A DNA stretch of 39,053 nucleotides from Trueperaceae bacterium (lineage in GTDB: Bacteria; Deinococcota; Deinococci; Deinococcales; Trueperaceae), in assembly GCA_020431825.1 (NCBI GenBank), contig JAGQHN010000036.1, positions 3,788 through 42,840 on the forward strand. The letters run 5' to 3'. Under the pieces are notes generated by a model. It did no database searches. It saw nothing but the letters and a program-made list of their open reading frames with translations, and was not told the DNA's origin. This document shows positions 17,097 to 23,617 of the stretch, piece after piece. The position numbers were made by a program, and so were the translations under genes. How positions within the stretch are numbered: position 1 is the first letter of the stretch; each line of letters opens with the position of its first letter.

Positions 17097-17892
17097 TTCG
17101 TGGGTCAAGGAAATCTCTCAGACCATCACCCAAAAGACTCCAGCCCAGTACCGTCACAATGATGGCAAGCCCTGGTACCAGTGCCGGATAAGGTGAAAAA
17201 CTCAAAAACCCCTGTGCCTCGCGGAGCATATTGCCCCAACTGGGTACATTGGGTGGGCTTCCCAAACCAAGAAAACTAAGCGCTGCTTCTGCCAGAACGG
17301 CAACCGCTAAACTTAGACTGGCCTGCACAATGATCGGGGAGAGGCTGTTAGGCAAAATGTGCTTAAACAAGATGCTCAGTTCTTCCATGCCTTGAGCTCT
17401 GGCAGCCTCGACATAGGGCAAATTTTTTTGCGTTAATACCGAGGAGCGCATTAGCCGGGCAAAAATAGGAATAGTAGCAATGCCAATGGCTGTCATGGCG
17501 GTCAAGGTTCCGGGCTTGAAAATAGCTGCCAGCAACAGCGCCATAAGAATGGCAGGAAAGGCGTAGAGCGTATCGATAAGGCGCATACTTATGTCATCAA
17601 ACAGATTGCCAAAATAACCTGCCAGTGCGCCAATGAGTGAGCCGATGCTGGCGGCAATACCTACAGCAATAAAGCCAACATAAAGGGTGCTGCGTGCGCC
17701 TATCATCAAGCGGCTTAAAAGATCGCGACCAAAATTATCGGTTCCGAGCGCATGTTCTGAATTAGGAGAGGCAAACTGGCTGCCAAAGTCCATCTTGTTG
17801 GGGTCAAAGGGGGTCCAGAAAAAGCTGATGATAGCCGCAACCATAACCAGAGCAATCAAGCTGATTCCAAGATAAAGATTAAATCTACGCAT
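17086..17892 (-). CDS. Oligopeptide/dipeptide ABC transporter permease, DppC/OppC type
   Basis: This 268-residue permease has about six membrane helices and the signature HALGTDNFGRDLLSRLMIGARSTL of the C-type subunit. The EAA loop EAARAQGMEELSILFKHILPN would contact the ATPase. It is separated from its partner permease by a phosphotransferase gene. AAGGG lies 9 nt before the ATG, and two exact copies of a 16-bp repeat lie 22-59 bp upstream of it. No ATPase gene of the DppD/DppF type is in the window. Confidence 0.95.
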   Translation of the reverse strand: MRRFNLYLGISLIALVMVAAIISFFWTPFDPNKMDFGSQFASPNSEHALGTDNFGRDLLSRLMIGARSTLYVGFIAVGIAASIGSLIGALAGYFGNLFDDISMRLIDTLYAFPAILMALLLAAIFKPGTLTAMTAIGIATIPIFARLMRSSVLTQKNLPYVEAARAQGMEELSILFKHILPNSLSPIIVQASLSLAVAVLAEAALSFLGLGSPPNVPSWGNMLREAQGFLSFSPYPALVPGLAIIVTVLGWSLLGDGLRDFLDPRNEQ

Positions 17893-17913
17893 AATCCAGA
17901 CCCTTTTATTAAA

Positions 17914-17951
17914 TCATAAAGCAGGTATCATCTGGTCATAAAGCAGGTATC
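17914..17951 (-). repeat. Two exact 16-bp direct repeats upstream of the DppC-like gene
   Basis: GATACCTGCTTTATGA (minus strand) occurs twice with a 22-bp period, at 17936-17951 and 17914-17929. Two-helical-turn spacing places both copies on one DNA face, as expected for cooperative operator sites. Confidence 0.6.
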
Positions 17952-18045
17952 TCTGACCAATAACCACTCGAGTAATAGCACCAGTATCGTAGATAGATTT
18001 TTGCCAATTGAGTTTTTTGTGCCGCAAGCTGCAAAAACCCACGAA

Positions 18046-19047
18046 CTAGTTATCTGCCGCATAAGCCTGGTCGATGGTACTGCCAGGAAAAAAGTTTGAT
18101 GCCAGATAGTTCAGGCTTTGTGCGCGATCTTCTTCGGTGCCTTCGTTACTCTCTAAAAGCTCCTGACAGTAAACTGCAATATCCTGAATGATACGTTCAT
18201 AGCGAAAATAAGCCAGGGCAGGCTGAACTATCGTTGTTTCCCCATACCCCTGATAAAACATTTGCTTTTCTTCCTCAGGGCTAACATGACTGCCTAACAG
18301 GGCGCCCCCTATAAACATGAGATCTCGTTCTTTTGGGGCCAGGATGAGCGTATCCCAGTCGACCAGATAAAAACGGTCTTTGGTCAGATGCAGGTTGCCA
18401 GCATGCAGGTCGGCATGGCAGGGAACCAGAGTCAAAGCTTGGTTTGTTAGCTCGAGTGCCAGTTCATCAGCCCGCTGGACTAGCCTGGAAAGTTGAGTGT
18501 GCTCCTTTAAGAGTAGTTCGGCCGTTTTCTGAGCGATTTTTTCACTAAAGGCTTCAACTTGAATCCGCTCGAGAAAATCTCTGACCAGATTTCGCCATTC
18601 TGCTGAAAAGGTTTCTTTGGGAAAAAGGGGCTCGAGGTCTGCTGCAATGGATGTGCCATGAATCTTTCTCAGAGTACTGCCAAAGCTTTGCCACTGCTTT
18701 GGGCTAAGCGCCTGCTGATAGGCGGAAATGCCTTCTATAAAGGGAAAAAGCATCAGCTTATAGACATCAAAGTGAGTATAGAGTTCGCCCTTTTGTGTTG
18801 GCAGGGGCGCAATAATCTGCTTTAATCCCTGGTCTTTTAACAGTTTGGGAAAACACAGGCTAAGAGGGGTAAAATTAGCACTTCGCAGTTTAAGAAAATA
18901 GGCATGGTCTTTGCTTCTGGCTAAAAAAAGCACGGTGTTTGGGTCAGCGCCAAGATTTAAAGGCTCGAGCCCTGTGAGGTCCAGAGCATACTGGTTGTTC
19001 ACTGCCTGTTGTAGCTGAATCAGATTTGGCTCAGGGAAGTTAAACAC
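18046..19047 (-). CDS. Aminoglycoside phosphotransferase-family kinase (APH(9)/spectinomycin phosphotransferase-like)
   Basis: This 333-residue protein has a protein-kinase-like fold. K53 lies in the ATP-binding strand YFLKLR, the catalytic loop is H211-A-D213-LHAG-N218, and the metal-binding segment LVD230-WDTLILAPKERDLMFIGG is close to that of spectinomycin phosphotransferases. It could inactivate an aminocyclitol or phosphorylate another small molecule taken up by the transporter around it. The start is GTG 19047 with no Shine-Dalgarno sequence; TAAACT 6 nt upstream suggests a leaderless transcript. Its place between two permease genes is unusual. Resistance function is not shown. Confidence 0.82.
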   Translation of the reverse strand: MFNFPEPNLIQLQQAVNNQYALDLTGLEPLNLGADPNTVLFLARSKDHAYFLKLRSANFTPLSLCFPKLLKDQGLKQIIAPLPTQKGELYTHFDVYKLMLFPFIEGISAYQQALSPKQWQSFGSTLRKIHGTSIAADLEPLFPKETFSAEWRNLVRDFLERIQVEAFSEKIAQKTAELLLKEHTQLSRLVQRADELALELTNQALTLVPCHADLHAGNLHLTKDRFYLVDWDTLILAPKERDLMFIGGALLGSHVSPEEEKQMFYQGYGETTIVQPALAYFRYERIIQDIAVYCQELLESNEGTEEDRAQSLNYLASNFFPGSTIDQAYAADN

Positions 19048-19053
19048 AGACCA

Positions 19054-19059
19054 AGTTTA
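19054..19059 (-). promoter_or_regulatory. Candidate -10 box for a leaderless phosphotransferase transcript
   Basis: TAAACT (minus strand) lies exactly 6 nt before the GTG start at 19047 and no ribosome-binding site is present. No -35 consensus was found. Confidence 0.4.
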
Positions 19060-19106
19060 GCCTAGCAAAGATGTGCTTGTTCACATGAGTTTGGCGTGCA
19101 GACTGG

Positions 19107-20051
19107 CTAATCGTAACGAATGCGTGGGTCTAAAAGTCCGTAAGAGATATCTACCAGAAAACTCAGAAGGACAATGGCGGTGGCATAAACCATGACTTCG
19201 CCCTGCATAAGGGGAAAGTCCCTGGTACCAATCGCCGTAAGGGCCAGCCTGCCTAAGCCCGGAATAGAAAAGACCTGCTCAACCACGATAGAACCAATAA
19301 GCAAGTTAGACAGACTTAAGCCTAAAATGGTGATGATGGTAACGAGGGCGTTACGCAGCGCATGCTGGTAAACCACTTGACCAAAGGCTAAGCCCTTGGC
19401 TTTGGCGGTGCGTATATAGTCCTGACTTAAAACCTCGAGCATAGCAGCCCGAGTCATACGGGTCATAACCGCAGCCTGACCTAGACCGAGTGCCGACACT
19501 GGCAAAATGAGACTGCGCAAAAAGCCCAGCGGGTCTTTTGACCAGGGAGTAAAACCAGCGGCAGGTAGCCATTTTAGTTCGACACTAAAGAGCAAAATGA
19601 GCATAAGTCCCAGCCAAAACGAGGGAATCGCAGCGCCAAGTTGTGAAGCCAGTACAATCAGCGGATCAAGCAGGGTTCCTTTACGTAGCGCAGCAAAAAT
19701 CCCTAGAGGAATAGCGATAAGACAGGCAATAAGAGCGCCGCCCAGAGCCAGCGCAAAAGATACGCCCAGCCTCGGAGCGATAAGCTCAATAACAGGTTTC
19801 TGATAATTGAGCGAGTCACCAAAATCTCCTCGCAAAATGCCAGTAAACCAGGAAAAGAAACGCACAATGGGGGCTTCGTTAAGCCCAAGCTTTTCTCTTA
19901 AGGCTGCCAGTGACTGTGGGCTGGCATTAATACCCAGAATGATTTCAGCAGGGTCACCAGGAATGGCAAGCAGGGCACAAAAAACCAGCACTGCTGCCAG
20001 AAAAATGCTGATTAAGGCCGTTAAAAAGCGGCGTGTCAGGTAGCTAAGCAT
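19107..20051 (-). CDS. Oligopeptide/dipeptide ABC transporter permease, DppB/OppB type
   Basis: This 314-residue permease has the N-terminal MLSYLTRRFLTALISIFLAAVLVF helix and IPGDPAEIILG loop typical of B-type subunits. It also has the EAA-like loop DYIRTAKAKGLAFGQVVYQHALRNA and the C-terminal DISYGLLDPRIRYD. It forms the membrane channel with the DppC-like protein. It follows the binding-protein gene after a terminator hairpin, so its expression is probably lower than that of the binding protein. No clear ribosome-binding site precedes ATG 20051. Confidence 0.95.
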   Translation of the reverse strand: MLSYLTRRFLTALISIFLAAVLVFCALLAIPGDPAEIILGINASPQSLAALREKLGLNEAPIVRFFSWFTGILRGDFGDSLNYQKPVIELIAPRLGVSFALALGGALIACLIAIPLGIFAALRKGTLLDPLIVLASQLGAAIPSFWLGLMLILLFSVELKWLPAAGFTPWSKDPLGFLRSLILPVSALGLGQAAVMTRMTRAAMLEVLSQDYIRTAKAKGLAFGQVVYQHALRNALVTIITILGLSLSNLLIGSIVVEQVFSIPGLGRLALTAIGTRDFPLMQGEVMVYATAIVLLSFLVDISYGLLDPRIRYD

Positions 20052-20088
20052 GTTTAAACATTGTGAATAAAAACCTTGGCATCATAGC

Positions 20089-20117
20089 TAAAAAGAGGCA
20101 AGTCTTGCTTGCCTCTT
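20089..20117 (-). terminator. Intrinsic terminator between binding-protein and permease genes
   Basis: AAGAGGCAAG pairs with CTTGCCTCTT (10 bp, 5-nt loop), followed on the minus strand by TTTTT. It would stop most transcripts after the binding protein and lower permease output. Confidence 0.85.
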
Positions 20118-20151
20118 CAGTTTACCCTTTTTAGGGTTTCTGTGTTTTAGC

Positions 20152-21636
20152 TTATTCTGCGCGGTAAACCGCGGTCATATCAATGGCAGGGGTAGGTTGG
20201 CTGGTCCAGAAACCGTAGACATCGGACTTGGCTGCCCAGAGTGCAAAAGGACTCATCACCCAGACATTTACCGCGTCATCGGCAATGATTTTGGCAATGT
20301 CCTGATAAATAGCAATTTGCTTGTCCTGATCGGGCTCGAGTTCCGCAGCCTTTAAGAGTTCGCCAATCTCTGGATTGTCATATTTGTAATAGTAGTCAGG
20401 GTTGGCATAGATATTGATGTCGCGTGGTTCTGAGTGACCAATAATGGTCATATCGTAGTCGCCGCCTAAAAAGATGCGCTGAATCCAGGTGCCCCACTCA
20501 ACGACGCTTAAATCAACCGTAATGCCAACTTCAGCAAGCTGCTGGGCAATTACTTCTCCGGCACGCCGCTCTATGTTGTAGGGTTCTGGCAGTTCAAACT
20601 TTATGCTAAAACCATCGGGGTAGCCTGCTTCGGCCAGTAGTTCTTTAGCCTTTTCGGGGTCATAAGGGTAAGGATTAAGATCTATATAATAGGGTTCTGA
20701 AGGGCTCATGTGAGTACCTATCACACTGGCTAAGCCAAACATAGCACCCTGTACAATGGCTTCTTTATCTATGGCGTAAGTAATGGCTTCACGAACCAGT
20801 TTGTTGTTTAGCGGTTCGCGGGAGTTATTCATAGCCAGCGTGATTTCAGCAGTACCGTAACCTTCGGCGCCTTTGAGATCGGGGCTTTGGGCCAGTTGTA
20901 AATACTGCTCTGGGGTAACGCCGGTCAGATCAAGGTCACCTGCTTGCAGTGCCGCAAAGCGGGCATTAGGGTCAGAGATGATTTTGAACACAACGCTGTC
21001 AAGATAAGGAACACCGTCCATATAATAGTCAGCGAATTTTTCCAGGCGAACTTCACTACCTTCAATATAGTCAGCAAACTTAAAGGGACCCGTGCCAATG
21101 GGTTCACTGCGCTGAGTTTCGGCTTTGGCAGCAGGGTAAATGACTGAGTCAGGACGGGCCAGGTTATAGAGAAGGCTCGAGCTTGCTTCAGAAAGGGTCA
21201 AAACAATAGTATTGCCCTCACCCGCTGCTATGCTTTCAATCGCTTCATAGTACTCGGGGTGGGTGTGACCTGAGTCAGGGTTTTTGGCGCGTTCAAATTT
21301 GGCAACAATGTCATCTAGCGTTAAATCGCTGCCATCATGAAACTTAACCCCTTCACGAATATTAAATGTCCAGCTAAGACCGTCTTCTGAAATGTCCCAG
21401 GACTCAGCCAGTGCCGGGACGATGTTGCCGCTTTCGTCAAAGCGAACCAGACCCTCAAAGACGTTATGGTACATAACTCGAGCGATCTCTTGAGATGTTG
21501 AGGCTGACGGATCCCAGCCAGGGGGCTCAGCCGTGATGGCGACGGTGACGGTGCCGCCCATGGCCGGGGCAGGGTCATCTTGGGCTAGAGACCAGCCTAA
21601 AAGAAGGATAGATGCGAGAACGAAAAGTCGTTTCAT
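20152..21636 (-). CDS. Extracellular solute-binding protein, family 5 (peptide/nickel type)
   Basis: This 494-residue protein has a signal peptide (MKRLFVLASILLLGWSLA, cut before QDD) and no lipobox. This Ala-Gln type of export signal is common in Deinococcota. The mature part starts GGTVTVAITAEPPGWDPS and carries WTFNIREGVKFHDGSDLTLDDI, the family-5 signature. It delivers peptides or similar ligands to the permeases encoded downstream. GGAGG lies 5 nt before the ATG. The ligand is not predictable from sequence. Confidence 0.95.
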   Translation of the reverse strand: MKRLFVLASILLLGWSLAQDDPAPAMGGTVTVAITAEPPGWDPSASTSQEIARVMYHNVFEGLVRFDESGNIVPALAESWDISEDGLSWTFNIREGVKFHDGSDLTLDDIVAKFERAKNPDSGHTHPEYYEAIESIAAGEGNTIVLTLSEASSSLLYNLARPDSVIYPAAKAETQRSEPIGTGPFKFADYIEGSEVRLEKFADYYMDGVPYLDSVVFKIISDPNARFAALQAGDLDLTGVTPEQYLQLAQSPDLKGAEGYGTAEITLAMNNSREPLNNKLVREAITYAIDKEAIVQGAMFGLASVIGTHMSPSEPYYIDLNPYPYDPEKAKELLAEAGYPDGFSIKFELPEPYNIERRAGEVIAQQLAEVGITVDLSVVEWGTWIQRIFLGGDYDMTIIGHSEPRDINIYANPDYYYKYDNPEIGELLKAAELEPDQDKQIAIYQDIAKIIADDAVNVWVMSPFALWAAKSDVYGFWTSQPTPAIDMTAVYRAE

Positions 21637-21692
21637 AAAACCTCCATGCTTAGTTTAGTGCCTCTAGAGCATATCAGGTTTCAGAAAAGATT

Positions 21693-21717
21693 AAAGCTCG
21701 AGTCAAACTCGAGCTTT
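21693..21717 (-). terminator. CTCGAG-paired terminator after the subtilisin gene
   Basis: AAAGCTCGAGT pairs with ACTCGAGCTTT (11 bp, 3-nt loop) 21 nt past the stop of the protease gene. The T tract is short (TTTAATCTTTT on the minus strand). Each arm contains CTCGAG. Confidence 0.75.
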
Positions 21718-21737
21718 TGTACCTGTAAATGAAAGGA

Positions 21738-23363
21738 CTATTTTGCTGTTAAATTGCTGACCGTACCGTTTACACTGACCGTAAAGCTGCCAGATTGACC
21801 ACTGCTATAAGTTGCAGCCACAACGGTATAGCTACCTTTACTTAAACTCATCTGAATTCTTGAGTTGTAGCCACTACCGCCATCATCATCAGTGGCAATG
21901 ACCTGACCAGAGCTGTTAAGCAGATAAAGGTAGGTGTCAATGCTCGAGCTAAGGTCTATGCTTACCGTACCAGATTGGTCGACGCTGAAAGAATATTTGG
22001 GGTTGCTACTGGCGCTGCTGCTACGTCCACCAGAGCTGGTCCATTTACCCTGCAAGCTTAGCGTTTTTGAACTACTACTGGGGCTACTGCTTATAGAAAA
22101 ATAGTTATAGCCCTTGGCTACATTTAAACGACCATCACTAAACCCTACATAGTCCGAACCACCGGCGAGATAGCTATCCAAGTTTCGGCTCGAGAAGTTT
22201 CCTATATCTGACATATAGAGAGCTAGCGTGCCCGAATAGAGCGGTGTCGCAAAGGAGGTGCCAGTTACTTTGGCAACCTGATTGTTGGGGTACGCAGTTA
22301 AGATTTTTTCACCTGGAGCAACGTACTCGAGGTCAGATCCATAAGAAGAAAAGCTTGATTTGCTATCTGTACTTGTTACACTACCAATGCTCATGAGTTT
22401 GCCTTCATTGGCAATAATCTGAGCACCTGCTGCTGGGTGAAGCAGTGTGGTATTACCGGTATTGCCTGCGGCAGCCACAATGTAAACACCGCTACTCATA
22501 GCCGCATCGACGGTATAAAAGAGAGGGTCAATATAATCAACGCTACCTAGTGATAGGTTAATGACATCAGCACCTTTTTGCACAGCCCAGTCAATTGCCA
22601 GAAGCAAGTCATCAAGGTCACCCTGTCCGTCTGGCCCTAAAACGCGTATAGGCAAGATGGTTGCCAAAGGTGCAACCTGCAAAACGATGCCCGCAGCAGC
22701 CGTACCGTGACCATAGGCTTTGCCGCTTGAGCTTCCTTCCTGAGGATAACTATCATTGTCAACATAGTCTTTCCACTCAGTTGAGGGGGCTAATCTTCCC
22801 TGAAACATAGGATGATTCAGGTCAATACCGGTATCAATAACAGCAACTTTAATGCCCTGACCATAGTTATGTGAAAGCTCATGTGCTTGCGCAAGTTTGA
22901 TCTGGTTGAAAATGCTGGCGTTTTCTTGAGGTAGGGGGGGAGTTGAGCTTGTTTCACCAGAAGCCCAGGCACTCCAGCCACCAGCCCAGGCGCTAAAGCC
23001 ACCCGCCCAGGCAGAAAAACCACTGGACCAGGCACTTATGCCAGAAGAGCCTACTTCTGGATTGCTGTAGGCATTTTGATTGACCGTAGTTGCTAAGGTA
23101 CTTAACTCACCCTCTTCTTTGCTAAAGCCTAAAACAGCAAAGCCTGCTTTGGGATTAAAGCTTATGGTGCTGCCACCGTAGCGCTGCTCGACCTCTGCTT
23201 GAGTGCTCGAGCCGTCAATTTTAACGGAGGCAACATAATAGGGGGCCACTTCTTTGTTAGGGGCAAGTTCCCTACCATTTAGAGAATTACTGCAGGAGGC
23301 TAATAGGCCCAGGCCTATGACCAGTCCGACATACTTAAGGAGTTTTGAAACAGTGTGATGCAT
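21738..23363 (-). CDS. Subtilisin-family (S8) serine protease lipoprotein with Trp-rich repeats and C-terminal PPC-like domain
   Basis: This 541-residue protease has its lipobox at Cys24 (LLASC). The catalytic triad is D177 (VAVIDTGID), H219 (GHGTAAAG) and S370 (GTSFATP), with oxyanion N301 (AAGNTG). Before the catalytic domain, residues 108-136 hold four tandem eight-residue repeats of the form G-(I/F/W)-S-A-W-(S/A)-(S/G)-G. Residues about 440-535 look like a bacterial pre-peptidase C-terminal (PPC) beta-sandwich. GGAG lies 8 nt before ATG 23363, and a TATAAT box is upstream. It lies directly downstream of a cytolysin-like gene but after a terminator. A role in processing the neighbouring surface cytolysins is inferred, not shown. 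Confidence 0.93.
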   Translation of the reverse strand: MHHTVSKLLKYVGLVIGLGLLASCSNSLNGRELAPNKEVAPYYVASVKIDGSSTQAEVEQRYGGSTISFNPKAGFAVLGFSKEEGELSTLATTVNQNAYSNPEVGSSGISAWSSGFSAWAGGFSAWAGGWSAWASGETSSTPPLPQENASIFNQIKLAQAHELSHNYGQGIKVAVIDTGIDLNHPMFQGRLAPSTEWKDYVDNDSYPQEGSSSGKAYGHGTAAAGIVLQVAPLATILPIRVLGPDGQGDLDDLLLAIDWAVQKGADVINLSLGSVDYIDPLFYTVDAAMSSGVYIVAAAGNTGNTTLLHPAAGAQIIANEGKLMSIGSVTSTDSKSSFSSYGSDLEYVAPGEKILTAYPNNQVAKVTGTSFATPLYSGTLALYMSDIGNFSSRNLDSYLAGGSDYVGFSDGRLNVAKGYNYFSISSSPSSSSKTLSLQGKWTSSGGRSSSASSNPKYSFSVDQSGTVSIDLSSSIDTYLYLLNSSGQVIATDDDGGSGYNSRIQMSLSKGSYTVVAATYSSGQSGSFTVSVNGTVSNLTAK

Positions 23364-23384
23364 GAAGACGCTCCAAGATGCGAA

Positions 23385-23390
23385 ATTATA
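23385..23390 (-). promoter_or_regulatory. -10 box of the subtilisin gene
   Basis: A perfect TATAAT on the minus strand lies 21 nt before the ATG at 23363. It would give a leader of about 15 nt that includes the GGAG ribosome-binding site. No good -35 is seen, so activation by a regulator is possible. Confidence 0.5.
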
Positions 23391-23486
23391 AGTGCATCAT
23401 AATTCTCAGTTTCTGACACAAATCTTACTTGGAGTGTCCAGGAGTTAACAGTTGTTTTAGCTTACAAAAGAGGTCTATTTTGCTGC

Positions 23487-23517
23487 CATGTTGCGTTTAT
23501 GAGTCAAACGCAACATG
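23487..23517. repeat. Perfect 12-bp inverted repeat upstream of the protease gene
   Basis: CATGTTGCGTTT pairs with AAACGCAACATG across a 7-nt loop. It has no T tract, so it is probably an operator or RNA structure rather than a terminator. It lies between the cytolysin terminator and the protease promoter. Confidence 0.6.
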
Positions 23518-23576
23518 AATGATTTTGAAGCTTGTCCGGGCCCAAGTTCAGATTTACGCACTTGACGGTGGGAAAT

Positions 23577-23609
23577 GAAATAAGCTCGAGTCAGGCTCGA
23601 GCTTATTTC
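23577..23609 (-). terminator. CTCGAG-paired terminator after the propeller-type cytolysin-like gene
   Basis: GAAATAAGCTCGAG pairs perfectly with CTCGAGCTTATTTC (14 bp, 5-nt loop) 9 nt past the stop codon. It is T-rich on the minus strand (TTTCATTT). Each arm contains CTCGAG. Confidence 0.8.
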
Positions 23610-23617
23610 GGCTTAAG

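Noticed and set aside
18046..19047. Mobile antibiotic resistance gene
   Set aside because: No insertion sequence, integron or compositional break flanks it, and the family includes many non-resistance kinases.
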